DNA of 60,000 bases from Antedon mediterranea (taxonomy: Eukaryota; Echinodermata; Crinoidea; Comatulida; Antedonidae): assembly GCF_964355755.1 (NCBI RefSeq), contig NC_092676.1, forward strand, positions 17,592,288 to 17,652,287. Direction: 5' to 3'. The notes under the pieces were generated by a model. That model did not search any database, had not been told where the DNA came from, and saw only the letters and a program-made list of their open reading frames with translations. Below, in pieces: positions 12,701-27,700 of the stretch; positions within the stretch are counted from its first letter, which is position 1, and each line of letters begins with the position of its first letter. Position numbers and translations under genes: made by a program.

Positions 12701-15700
12701 ATTCCGTGTTTGGTTAGATTCAAACCAGTATCAAAGAGACATGTCTGCAACTGCAGAAGGTGGTGAAGACGTCTACGAATCGTTTAACATCATGATGAGA
12801 AGAAAACCAAAAGAAAACAATTTTAAGGTTCTTTAAAGATATATTTTTTTTATTATTATATTTATCATTTAAATAAAATACGCTATCAGGTAAAACAGTG
12901 TTTTATTTCTAGTATCGTTGGTTTCTTAATAGTATTGGGATTTAGAGCTTTAATCTAAGATGATCCATTAAATCCTACATAATTGGAGGCAGCCTGTATC
13001 AAGTTTGTAACAAATTAATCATTCATTATTCATTTTAGGCTGTTTTGGAGACTATCCGTGACCTGATGAACACTGATTGGGTCGTTCCTGATTGGCTTCA
13101 TGACATCATCTTAGGTTATGGTGATCCTGGCGCTGCTCATTATTCTAGGTAGGCAATGATCATTGTATTTCTTATTCACATCTTGAGCTGTAAAAATAAC
13201 CAAATATTTGCACAATCTATCTAGTAGGAGGCTTCTTACAGTGGGGTTCAAAATGAACGTTTAAACTTTGCTCAGCTAAGCTACATTTAATCAATCTTTA
13301 TTTTCCATCATAACAAACAATAACAGATTTAGATAGAGAATGTACACAGCAAAGCCCTACAAAATGTTTGACTACATATACAATAATAAAACAAACCAAA
13401 CGTTGAAGAAGTCACTGAAATAAATAAATATTCCCACATGGCATTACAGAAATCAACCCAAATCCAATGAATGAAATGATGTAGTATAAAAGTCAGAGTC
13501 CAAGCAGATTTAAAAAGGAGGTAAATGAATTTTGCTGATTTAACTGGTTGTTACCGATTTGTTATTGTTTTTTGTTGTTCTACTAAAGTTAACTTTTCTT
13601 CTACCTTTTTGTCATTCTGTAGATTGCCCAACCAGGTTGCCACTTTGGACTGGAATGATACGTTTCTGAATGTTGATCATGTAAAAGCTAGTTTTCCCAA
13701 CAATGAAGTCAACAGTACAGGATCTAATGTTATGCCTCCATACAAGTAGGTCAACTACAAGTCACCTTGATTAAAGGGCCTTTCACACCAGTTTCGGCAA
13801 GGTTCCCAATTGATATGCGCGTAGCTGCATGAAAAACGAAACATTGACGTTCTATTTGATTTGCCGGGACCGTTCCGAAACAGGTGTGAAATGCCCTTAA
13901 CAGTGTTTCCCCTTTTAAGCATTGATTCACACTGGGATGTCAAGTATTAACCAGTTACATACACATACGTTCTTGCAGTGTGTCCTAAAGAATCATGTAG
14001 CCAATCATTTATTTACTGTATTCACCAGTCTCCAAAAATAACGGATCAATCAGTTTTATAGCAGTTGACCGTGTAGAATATGAAAATAGATAAATCTGGA
14101 TTGTCAAATTCTAGGTGGTATAGGATTAGATTAGATTACCAATATTTGTGTTAAACATTGATTTTTTTTTTAAATGTATATATTTAGGGATTGTACAACT
14201 GCACTGATTTGTCTCCTGTTCTAGTGGTTAAAACTCACAGCAGCCATAACGATATCATCACTTCCATATAATGCCAATTAGCTGGTTTTTTTCTTTATTG
14301 GTTTGTTACTATATGTAGATACTATTAACTAATATAACACACCTGATTGTATTCTTGCAATTTGATTAGTTAATTATGCATCACATGTCATTTGGAATTA
14401 GCCTTACCTCATGGAAAAGTGATATGCTGATAAACATGACGCTCTAATGCACTATTTCATCCAACTCATAAACATTCATTATTTGCATACTTGTTTAAAG
14501 GTTGACATTCCCTATAAAAAATGTAAGCAGAAAAAGAAAAAGAGATGAAAAGAAGAAAGAAGAAGAGAAAGAAGATAAGAAAATTGAAGTGATGGCACAT
14601 GTTATTCCTAACAGAGGACCTTATCCCTATAATCAACCTAAAAAGTAAGGTTAATGTTGTTTTGCCTACCTTTATTTTTAAAATAAATTTAATGATTTTC
14701 CTGCACATTTGTATTATGGTGTATATTTCAACTTTCTTCAACTTTGGGGCTTCTAACGAGACAATAAAGCCCTATAGCTTGTAATCTACAAGCTTAAAAT
14801 TTATGAATACAGTACAAAAAGTTGAAATTCATAAAAACGAATAAAAAAACTATATATATTGAACATTAATACTTCTGTAAAGAAACACAGTGCATCCATA
14901 GCTCTGTCAAAGGGAAATAAAATAGATGATTTGAGATGCTATTGGGTTAATAGTGAACTATACATGCAGTATAATATAGTGTCCCCTGAATAGGTGTTTC
15001 CCTTGAATTTTCTAAAGTATTAACATATATTTCCCCTTCTTTTCACGATAGCGTCCCTGAATAGTGGTATTAGAATAAACGTGTTCTACTGTATTGCAAA
15101 AAACGTGGACCACACTAATGTTTGGGCTTTTTAGTCTTGTGAAAACGCAACTCTATAGCTCACTATGTCGGTCGGTAAACACAATCTTAAATTTGCGCAT
15201 CCCACTGCAGCCATGTTACAGGCCTTGTTGCAGTGGCATATATATGTGTACACGTCAGGTCGTAATCATGATCTTCAAACCCAGTACAACTTTGTTGTTA
15301 TAGTTAACTTGTGGTCACATTAATAATAAGTACATTGTGAGTAATATGTTGGTTTTCTTTTTAAAATTATAGGAACACAATTCAGTTTACACCCACTCAA
15401 ATAGAGGCGATCCGAGCAGGAATGCAACCAGGCCTGACAATGGTAAAACTTGTTTTTGTTCATTCTTACTATGCTGCTGCATGTTGCATTTACTTAGTAA
15501 CCACATTTTTCTATGTATTCAAAATAGATGACTTTTGAGGAATTTAATTTTACAGTAAGACATTTTGTATTGATATTCCCACTTGTGAAAATGCTGTATG
15601 TTGTCTTGTTTTGGTACAACTCGACTATTGTAATTCCTTACTTGCACATTAATCAAACAATCAAATGTATTTAAAACTCGGGCAGCCAAACTAGTTTTTA

Positions 15701-18700
15701 ACTTAAGAACGTTTGATTATGTGTCTCATTTATAAATGAACTTTGCTGGCTTTAAATAGTGTATCATCTACAAAATATCTACTCTAGTTTTCTAGTTTCT
15801 GGTTCTGCGTCAACTTATCTGCAGGATTTAATCTCATTTCATCTCCCAACACAAAAAAGTTGAAGCTAGGAAATCGATCTTTCTTGTTTTATCCATTCCA
15901 AAAACACAATGCACAAGTTCCATTGGTTTGGAACCAGCTTCCACTCCATATCCATCAGTCTAAATCTACTTCTAAATCTACTAAGCGATTCAAGTCACTT
16001 CTAAAATCTCACCATTTTCAATAAGTCTTGTTGGTCTTATAGTGACTGTTAGATATTAGTAAATAGCACTAGTATTACACATAGTATTTGTCGGGTAATT
16101 AAAGTGTTTGCTTTTCAATCCTTTTGTATTCACCAATTGTTTGATTACAGCCACAGTATTGTATTTTTTATTTTAATGTAACTTTTATATTCATGACAGG
16201 TTGTTGGCCCGCCTGGTACAGGTAAAACAGATGTGGCTGTTCAGGTGATCTCCAACATCTACCACAATTTCCCAGACCAGCGTACTCTGATTGTCACACA
16301 CTCAAATCAAGCATTAAATCAGTTATTTGAGAAGATTATGGCTCTTGATATAGATGAGAGACATTTGCTACGTCTTGGACATGGTGAGGAGGGATTAGAA
16401 ACTGAAAAAGACTTCAGCAGGTATTTAAATTGTAGAATGTAATTATTTTGTTTATTGCTGTGCACTGTTCTGGGTTGACCAACTAGCATAGGTGTTTTGC
16501 ACCTGTTTGGTCTTTCCTTACCTTTTATATTTCATTTTGTCTTTTTCTTTGTATTGTATATGGCAGAAATTGAATAAATAAAATAAATTTATTTTTGCAA
16601 TACAATCTATAAACAAATCAACACATTTAGTGAATTGTTAGAAAATGAATTTGTTTGATAATTGATATTTCTATATTGATAGTTAAATCTCTTATAGTAC
16701 ATTGTGTATGTATGTTTTATGAACCTTATCCCCTCCTGTATTTAGGTATGGACGTGTGAACTATGTGCTGGGTCAGCGATTGGAACTACTCCAAGAAGTT
16801 GAACGTCTGCAAGAGAGTCTATCAGTGTCTGGAGATGTAGCCTACACCTGTGAAACGGCTAGTCACTTCTTTCTCTATCAGGTACAAAGCAGACTTTCCC
16901 GAAAACCAGGCATTAGGCCTATTGTGAGAGTTGACTGTATCTGAGGGATGGATTAGTAGAGGTGTGATGATGCATAGGTTTCTCATATAACTGTTTTTAA
17001 ACGACATTTGTTACTTTTATTAGGTTGTTGCCCGATGGGAAAAGTTTTTAAGTCTGATACGGAAAAAAGCTGGAGAATGTAGTGGCATACAACAACACTT
17101 TCCATTTCATAAGTACTTTGCTAATGCTCCGCAGCCTTTATTCAAGGGAAACACTTATGAAGAGGATATGGACATTGCTGAAGTAAGATTTCCGAATTTC
17201 AAATTGCAATCTGCAAATGTTCACAAAATTTGCTGTACTGATAAGATAAGCTTGTGTTGACCTAGACAACTAAACTCATAAGCACAATTATTAATATACC
17301 ACATTTATATAGTGCCCTTTTCATGAAAAAAACATGCTCAAAGGCGCTTTGCATAAATACATCAAGACAGACAAAAAGTTACATAGATACATAGATAGAT
17401 AGAAGTTGTGCTTTGAAGCAACTGAACAGAAATAAAAGATCCAGTTTGTATTAGCTTATGTTAACATGAAATTGATTGTAACTAGTTGCAGTTACCCATA
17501 CCGCATATATATGTATATAGCTATAAGAGAAACTAGTGAGACGTAACATTGGCCTGATCACAACGGGTCAAGGTTACTCATACCCATTTTTTCCTTGTGT
17601 TTAGTTCCTTTCAGAAACAACCTTTTAGAACAACTCAATGTCATTCAACAGAATCACAAAATATCCTCTCCAGTTAAGATTTCATTGTTGTGGAGAAATA
17701 AACTTTGCCCACAAACCTCATTCTTAATTATGTCGATTTAATAGGAATGAACAACTTGTTTGTATAATTTATTTATTGTGTTGACTTTTTTAGGGTTGTT
17801 ACCGGCATATCAAGAAGATTTTCCAACAGCTTGAGGTAACTAAAACTTCCTTACTAACATTATATATATAAATTATATTTTGTTTGTGTTTTATAATGTA
17901 TTTTTTGCCTTTTTTGTATGGTTTATGTAATTTGTACTGTGGTATAAAAACAATATACTTTTTTTCAATTGGTTTTGAAACACTAGGCTTCTGACCAGAG
18001 ACCACATTTTGCTTTTGTTGGCTTGTCACCTTTATATTGGTTCTGGTAGTATCCCCACTCAATGTGGGCTTTGCTGCTTGTATTACGATGCCCCACTTGG
18101 TGTAATTTCAAGACAGTGTGATTATAGACGGAATAATATCATAATTAATAAATCTTTACCGTGCAGGAATTTCGTGCCTTTGAGCTGCTACGGAGTGGCC
18201 TAGATAGGTCAAAGTATCTATTAATCAAGGAGGCAAAAATAATAGCAATGACATGTACTCATGCTGCCCTCAAAAGACGAGATCTTGTGGAAGCCGGGTT
18301 TAAATATGACAACATTCTGATGGAAGAGGCAGCCCAGATCCTAGAAATTGAGACATTTGTTCCTCTACTACTACAGGTGAATTTTTTTTTACAATGATAC
18401 TGTTTGTAGTTACTTTTATAAAGCAACAAGTACTGTCCACCTGATCTGAAATATAGTTTAAAAGTCCCATAGGTACGTATAGGCTTTAGGGGTTTCTGAT
18501 GGCACATCCTTCATGATATCGGGTGAGGTAGCTTGTCGCACCTGGAAGGGGACTAGTCTACTCAATCGGTATTACCGGCCAACCTAATTTGAATATATAT
18601 GATGAAACACGGATGGTTTGAGTTGATCTTTTTTATGTTTTTTTTTTGTTGTAGAATCCTGAGGATGGTTTTAATCGTTTAAAACGTTGGATTATGATTG

Positions 18701-21700
18701 GCGATCATCACCAACTGCCACCAGTAATCAAGAACATGGCATTCCAGAAATACTCCAATATGGAACAGTCTTTGTTTACCAGACTGGTTCGTCTTGGCGT
18801 TCCAACGGTAGATCTTGATGCTCAGGGCAGAGCTAGATCCAGGTACAGTATATTTTATTTCTTGTACTTTTTATGATTCCTAAGAGTAAAATAATAAAAT
18901 CCATTTAATTTGACACCTGTATTTGACTCAATGCAACAAAATATTTTGACTGATTCTTCATGTGTACATCCATTTCTAAGTAGAATTGTAACGAGTCGAG
19001 TGGTCTAGCAGTTAATTTAGACCAAACCATAGTAAAAATAAATCAGAACCGGTTCAAGTTCTCTTCATAATTTATAAATCTTTACCTTGAAGGAATTTCG
19101 TGCCTTTGAGCTGGAGTGGCCTAGATAGGACAAAGTATCTACTAATCAAGGAGGCAAAAATAATACCAATGACATGTACGCATGCTGCCCTCAAAAGACG
19201 AGATCTTGTAGAAGCTGGGTTTAAATATGACAACAGTTTCCACAGTAAAAGAAGAAATGTTTATAATGAAGGTTGCATATTTATAATAGATTGTTTTTGC
19301 TTTTACAGTTTGTGTGCTTTGTACAGTTGGCGTTACAAGAAGCTAGGCAATCTACCACATGTACAGTTACAGGATGAATTTCAAAAGGCTAATGCTGGCC
19401 TTGTCTTTGATTATCAGTTGATCAATGTGGTAGATTTTAATTGGGTCGGAGAGTCTGAACCAAACCCCTACTTTTACCAGGTAAATAAATACTTTAATTT
19501 TAGTTAGCATGAATATTTGGTTTACTTCTGTTTATTGTGTGGGAGTTTATAGTTTTTCAAGTCAAGTGCGCATCTCCATTTCCTTAGCATTTGGGCCAGA
19601 CTCCACTATGTGTGTATGTTTGTGGGGGGTATGCCACTCCTCCCACACAAACGAGTCTGATATACCTTCTCAGTACTTTTACATACCGGTACCTATTTCT
19701 ATCACCTGGGTGGGGAGGAACAATGTGGATAAAGAATCTTGCTCAAGGACTCACTCTACACTGCAGTGACCGGGCCGGGGCTTGTCCCAGCAACCTCTTG
19801 ATTGCAAATCCAATGCTCTAACCACTGCGCCACAGTGCTTCACGGTACAGTTTGATGTCACATGGTACCGTGACATCAAACCGTACAACTATGTTTGTTA
19901 TTGTAGAATTTAGCTGAAGCTGAATATGTTGTGGCGCTTTTCATGTACATGCGTCTTCAAGGTTATCCCGCTGATAAGATTTCTATTTTGACAACGTACA
20001 ATGGTCAGAAACATTTGATTCGTGATGTCATCAAACAACGGTGTGGGAGTAATCCTCTGATTGGTGAGCCAAACAAGGTATGTGGTCTTACTTAATAATA
20101 ATACGGTTTGTTTGCACACATATCTACCAAAGTGCTAAATCTATTCTGTAAATCTAAAAAACTACAAAATCTAGACAAAAACCAACATAACAGGATTCGG
20201 TCAACCAGCAATTTAAGGTACACAGGCCAGCTAATAGTTTATTTGTGCTTCTCACTAGACAATAAGACCTAAAATTTATATATTGCCAAAAGTATAAAAA
20301 AGCAAAATTCTCTAGTCCACTCTTCAAAATTGTAGTTTATTTGGGTAGTTGTCGTAAGTGGTAGTAGGTGTCGGGATAGTTTGTCCTAGGTGGTAGTTGT
20401 CATAAGCAGGTAGTTGTCCCAGAGGGGTGATTGTCCAGGAGGTAGTTGTCCAGATCTTAGATCTCATTATTACCCGAATCAGCAATATTTGTTTTATATA
20501 CCTCAAACATACATTATAGTTAGACACAGCTTATTTTTATTCTTCTTCTGTTTAATTAACTCAAAGCGCCCTACAACCATGTTTGTTTATCGTCTGGTTG
20601 CTCAATCATAAGTGTTCAAGAGGCCAATTTTCTGAGGCCTTGAATCTATCTAGTGATATCTAAATTCACTTGATTTTACTCAATTCCATTTAGTAATAAG
20701 AGAGTAATGTGTTCAGCAGCCATTTAAAACAATAAAGTCTGCTTGGGAACTTTGTCTATTAACTCAAAGCGACCTACCTCAGCAATGTTTGTCTGCTTGC
20801 TGAGTGTGGTAAAGGCCAATTGTCAGAGGCTTTGAATCTATCTAGTGATATCTAAATTCACTTGATTTCACTTAATTTCAGATAACTAGATGGTATGCTC
20901 GCTTTGCTCGCGTACCATCTAGGTCGTGCCCACAGATGGTTCTCGAATACATAATAATTTCAGCGTTAAAAAACTGGCGATTTCAAATGTACGTACAATA
21001 ATACATGTCGTTTACAGGAACGAATAAATAGACACTGATTTATGTACTCAACTAAAATTAGCACCCTGAGAATTACTTCCGGAAAGAGAAACTTGTCACA
21101 AAATGAGACCAATTGTTTAAGTCAAATTTAAACAAACTTAATTTGTGTTTTGTATGTAACATTAGGGGTGAGGGATGGGGAAGAGGATGGGTGCAAAGAG
21201 GAACAATTTTTAAATATATTAAATATATTCTTTATCCATTTAGTAACGAAATATTAATTGTTTTCATGTTTTACAAATAATATATCACTAAACACAGTAA
21301 AACATTGCTATGTAATACTTTGTTGAAACTATCACCGTCCTAGTCGATTGAAATAGTACAGTACATGTAACGATACATCACTACGACGTGTATGTTTATA
21401 TAATGTAAAACAATTTGTGAAAACCACCTCTATTCGGGGAAAATCATAAAATCGATTTAAAATCGAATAAAAATTAAATTATTTAACTCAACTTTATTAG
21501 TAGGCGTAATGGTTTTCAATTGTTTCTTAGAGCCAATTCATACTTAAGTTGGTTACCCTACCCACCAAAGTTGTTCTGCGTTTAGGGCATGTGATGTACC
21601 GTAGGCCTATCCCCTACTGGTTTTACAACGCTACTCATGCCAGTGAGGGAATGGTGATGATGTGGGTGGTTAAACTGCAATAATAAAGATGTGTACATAA

Positions 21701-24700
21701 TATACGGCGACTGAAAACGCTAGCTCATTATCCGTTTAAAAAAAAATTATATCCAACCTCTGCAGCACAGATTGAAAAAAAAAATGGATCGAATTTCTGT
21801 TATGAGTATATAGTACTTGCCTTTACGACGCCTGAGGGAATAGACGCTTGTGGAACAGAGATTGGAATGTTCCATTCATCGCAAATCAATACATTTGTAT
21901 AAACGTATATTAAATCTATCAAAATAGTATTTTTTAAAGAAAATCGGCCTGTCTTCAACATTATGATGCTGTACTCGAGCTGTTCAACCGGTTTTCAGCC
22001 ATTAAAAACAATTATCGTAGGAGGAGATAGGAAAATGCGAAGCATCCTCGTATTATTGTCTGCGGGTATTTTTCAAGACGGACATCCATTAGACAGTGTA
22101 TACCACGATCGAAAAACACCCCTATTTGGGGCAAATCGTTGAACCTAAATTCGTTTTAATCGTCAATAACTAATTATCGAACTCAATTTAATTAGTAAAC
22201 AGGGTTACATCAGGTGGTTAAAATCAGTACCGAAAGTACGAACCAACTTTATATACCATCGAGTAAACATTCTAGAAATAACGCGCGATTTACCGAATTT
22301 TGCCCTTACGTAAATTTATATATAGATAATGTGTTTTTGTCAATGTCTGTATTATTTTCAGATAACAACAGTAGATCGCTTTCAGGGTCAACAGAATGAT
22401 TATATATTACTTTCCTTAGTAAGAACAAAAACAGTTGGACATTTACGGTAAGTTAATATTATTCATTGTTATAGCACTTTATACAAAGAATGTATTATTA
22501 TTATGATACTGCCCTTTCTAACCACAGAGAAAATTTTCTTTGTTGCAAAATATGCCTTAACGTACTAATGTTAATTCTTCTAAGCTTCTCATTTGTCCCT
22601 TACCCTTTGTCTGTGATTGCCCATATACATAACAAAATGGGCACATATACAGCAACAATTGCATAACCAAATTGTTGTGTAAACATTTTGTTTTGGTTTT
22701 CAAGCAAATTGGATTCTTTGACAGATAAGAAACAATCATGTGTTTAAAGAACAAAAACCAACAAAAGTTTCTCCCATCACTTTAGCTTTTTTAGAAAATC
22801 TGGCTAGTGTGTCATTTATATTGTTTAGAATATACCATTTTTTCTCTCTAGAAATTTGATTTTACCAATTTGTTTCTTTTGCTTGCTTTTTATAGGGATG
22901 TTCGTCGTCTTGTCGTCGCCATGTCCAGAGCACGTCTTGGTCTTTACATATTTGCCAGAGCATCTCTTTTTCAAAACTGTTATGAACTTCAACCAGTCTT
23001 TGATCAGGTATGTACAGCACAGTATTTTGTAATTAACTAATAATAATATTACTAATATTACCCTGACAATAATTTTCAACAATGCTGTTCGAGAATAAGT
23101 GTGAAGGTAAGCATGTAAGTTTGGAAACAATTTTGAAATGCAGTCATAAATGGTTGACGGCTATTAAGGTACAGGAGAGATTTTCGCCTTATCTACTTTG
23201 GTTTCACACTGGCGTCAAGGAGTTTCAACTCAGAGCAGCAAGAGCCTGTCAATACATCCACCGCATGGACAATCATCAACTGCTGAAATCGGACAGACCT
23301 ACAGTATTACTCTCACCTTTATAATTCTGCAGCCAAAGCAATCAGAAGACACTGAGCCAGTCCTAGTCTTTACAAGGAAGAATGGCAGAGAATGTTCACT
23401 AGAGAAATTCGTAGAAGTACTGTATTTATTTTTTTGCTATATTAAATTAGATACCCAGCAGCTTACAGCACCAATGTTGTGATCATATGAGTAAATATTA
23501 ATAACAACAACACAAGATTAGAGTTGAATTTTTTTTTTTTCACTCATAGCCTGTTGACTAATAAAAGATTATAGGCTCCCCACAAAGATATTCTGTACAC
23601 AATTATTTTTCTACTTATCTTATTTTAATCATTTTTATCTTCTTAGCTAATATGTACAACTTATAAATACAAAATAAAAATATTGAGATCAGTTCATGTA
23701 CATACAACAAGTTTTCTGTTGCTGCAATAATTGTAAACCAAGTTATTGTACAAAGTCATATACTGTAAATCTATGTCATTTATTTTGTATACAGTACATT
23801 TAGATAGTGTGCAATGTTCACTTTCACATTTGGTATGACATTTTATAAGTTACAAATATTCAATTGTTCCATTCTGTTTTTATGCAAATTTGGGATTATA
23901 TCACTTGCTACAAGTATTCAATCATTATACAGTATATACCAGTTTTTACTGCAAATACTACTTAAGTAAAATGATTTTTGTGAGACTTTTGTAACATTTA
24001 TTTCTATTACCGTTGTTGAGTGTGTATACATTTTGTTATTTAGTATTGCAACAGCTTTTATTATGTTGCTATTTTAAGTCAGGTTATGCTTATATTTTTA
24101 ATCGGAAACCCATGAACTCTGTGTTGACTGCCTACTACAAATCATATTTTTAATTTATTTTAAATGTACTCTATCTTTGCTTTTACAAAACAAGTATTTA
24201 AACGTAACTTATATATTCACATTAAGTCCAAATTCGGTCCGGTGGCCGGAGAAAACACTGATTAGCATTTCCTAACCCTACAAAAGACGCCCTGATCGGT
24301 ACACGTACATTTTTCACACGGGCTTTGTAACCACATGTCTCCACCCTGATAAATCATGTCTTCGACTTGACACGTCTTCCGGCGACATGTTGAGCAACAT
24401 GACCCGTATTCAATGACTTGTTCGCTCATACTACATGGTAATGTATCTGGACATACTTGTCTGTGACACACAAATGTTGTATCTACGCATGTGCAGTGCG
24501 TACATTTATCAACGGTAATGACTTCTCCATCTTCGAATACATCACTTTTATAAATACATTTATTCCCCAACTCGAACACTTTTCTTTGAACTATACATAA
24601 AGGGCAACACTGCCCGGGCTGCGTATGTTGGTGTGTATCTGGACAGGATAATACCGGGCAGACCTGCCGCGTACATTTTACGTGTTTCCCCTCACATTTG

Positions 24701-27700
24701 CACTGAACGCACGGATTGTCGGACGCTGTAAATATCTCTCCGTCTTTATGCCGGGAACCATCATATACACAACCTTCACAGTATGGACAACATTGTCCTT
24801 CAATGTAAATAGGATTATTACATAGAGTTAAACATTGTACACTCGATGTGGTCACCATGCTTTGCTGACATTGGAATTGTTGGCAAGAATCGGACGTTGG
24901 AAACCAAACATCACCACTTTTATAATGTTCTCCATTAAACGAGCAACTTTTACACTGGGTGCAGCACTGCGTGTTGGGATTGCTTACTACCAATACACAT
25001 CCGTTTAAATCCGGACATCTATCTTGTCTACAAACTACTTTTGTATTCTTACATATACAAGTAATACATGGGTTCCCAGCGAGTATTGGTAACTTGATTA
25101 CTTCTCCTTCCACTGTGCATTCTGCGACACTACCATCTAAGTATGCTTGAACTCCTGTTAAGGTATTGAATAAAATAACTGCGAAAAATAGTAAGTTAGT
25201 AAGGGCAATCCTTATGCAATCACTAAAAATTCGCATTATATCCAATGTCTACACGTTTTAGCCTAAAGTTTCACAAGTTCAACATAAAATATCCCAAATG
25301 AAATTATTTAAACTAGTAAGAAATATATCATTCTTTATCGATCAAGTAATTTGACGTTATTGTCCCAACAAGTTGATATTAGCTGGAAGTTGTTCCGTCA
25401 GCGTCGCGTATTATGCATACAGGTGTCGCAATCAATTAAAACCACGCTTCCACTTGAATCCAGCTATATAGATTAATAACATAAACCAATTCTAAAATAA
25501 GATCATTGTATCGACAATAGCTTTAGTCTTCTTATTGTTCTTGACACATTTTTATAAAGTCTTGTTGACACACGTACAGTCAGGTATATCCTTAACAGAT
25601 TAAATCGGGAAACGTGATAAACTGGTATTTTATAATACTGACCAGATATGTACGGCTAATATTATACTAGTAGTCGGGTTTTACGTCTGTTCTGTTTAAT
25701 GTTCGATTTCAAAGAACCCGCTTCTCCCTTTTCAGCAGCACATATAACATCCTGGTCATGAGGTATGTGGGTTGTCCCATTATCAGGAGGGGTGCTTACT
25801 ATACATGGAAACTATGGAAGGAAGTGTGGGCCTTACTAAAATAAAATGTTGATTGGTTATTCTGAATTAGTTTATCTTGTTAAATAAAGTTAAATATTTT
25901 GCTTTAGCATGATCCTCTAGATCACATGTTTTTATTGGTTCACTTTCTTAATCATGATCAGTGGAAGCATGATCAATTATTGTTAAACCTTCCCAATGTT
26001 TTTGTTGTCTTTTCTTCTTCCCCCAAAAAGTAAGGGCACAGCACTTAAGACCCAGTATATTTATTTATTTGTCATCACTGGTTATCAGTGGCACACACTG
26101 TCGTTAGTGGTGCAACCAAAATAAAACAATAAATCAGATATTGCTTACAATGATGGTCAGAAATTGTCAAGTGGTGTTTATACAATATATCCCTTCCCAA
26201 GTATAGTGGAGTGAAATTTAGTTTGTTTTTAAGCAATACTTTATCTGTCTTGTTGAAGTAGGCTTAATTATTTATTCTTTAGTCTTAATAATAAAGCTCT
26301 GTTAGCTCTCAGGTGTGCGTATCCACCGTAGAAAACATTAAGTTTTTCGACTGGTCACTAACGAGCTCCAAAGAGTTAGATCTCAAAACAGATCAGTCGG
26401 ATACGCCCAATGTTGAAAGTGCACCGCCAGGGTTGCAAAATCATAGTACAGGTACCATTACGTAATTGTTTAGCAGGTACTTCCTGTTAAAAGGCGGAGC
26501 TCGCGGTACAGCGTGTTGGAGTGATTGAATAGAATATTAATTTGTTGAACAAAAGGTCTTTGAGCTAGATGTTAAACCTCGACACACCCATTCATCCATT
26601 AAACAAAAGATTCCAATTCTATTATTTGACGAACAATAATTATGCTTTTTGTAAAACAATTTTACAGTACAGAAATACAAATTTGGAGCCTTAAAAAAAA
26701 GACATTTAGAATATAAACGTAGGCCTACATATAATAATAATAATAATATGATTGTATATCTGTCTTTATCGAAACACGTACGCGTTTATAATAAAAGCTA
26801 TATCAAGTTCAGTACGTATTCAGAATGAAAACCAAGAAGAAGTTAAGCCTGTATACAGACACAATGGAACGCACAACAGATCTGTGGAGTAGTGTGTGAG
26901 TCGTCTTGAACTAAATATTTCTCCGTCGTCTGTTAGAAGGACAAGGACAAAATAAGTGGAAACAAAGTGAAACAAAATTCTGCACACAATTGTTGGTGAC
27001 AACAGTTTTAGGACGTTGTATGGATTGGCAAAACCTGCTTTTCTGAAGTTTAACCATAAATAAAAATAATAAATAGAAATAGGCATTGAAGTTTTTTTTT
27101 CGGTCTTGATCAATCTAAACGAATATTGTCAGAACACAATTTGAAAGCATTATTAACATACAGAAGATCAGTTCCGGAGTTTCTAAGTAAAAACTCTTCA
27201 GTTCGCCGGAGAACAAAATTACTAAGTGCTTTAACGGTTGACTGAATGTTACCGAATTAATTTCTTCCGCGAAAAACTATGTGGGAATGGTAGAGCATAC
27301 AGCTCACTATCAGTTGGTCAATAAACACTAACTTGAGCACGCGACTGCAGCCATGTATATGGCCTTGTTAGATTCAAGATAACTTTATTGTCAAAACAGT
27401 ATAATAATTTGAAATTTGCTTTTCCCAAGGCAACAATTTACACTATATAAAAGACATTTACAAATACTTCTAAACACTTTCTAAAATGTATTATTATATG
27501 TACAGTTGATGGCGAGGCCTTTGAAACTACACATTATTCCTGGAGAAGGTTTTCCTACAACCAGAAAGGTATGGTTTAATTATGTTATAATTTTGAAGGG
27601 GAAAAAGTCTAACAAACGGGTGGGACGAAAGTATGAAACCGTTTTGCTGTGTTGGAAGCGTTTTACTAAATGTTAAACAATTAACCTTCGTTCTTTAAGG

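Noticed and set aside
19100-19507. 135-codon frame as a separate helicase gene
   Set aside because: It fuses the broken exon 28 duplicate with true AQR exon 30 by chance.
26300-26415. Small inverted-repeat element (GCGTATCC ... GGATACGC)
   Set aside because: Only two short arm pairs (8 and 10 bp) were found, and no target duplication or second copy in the window.
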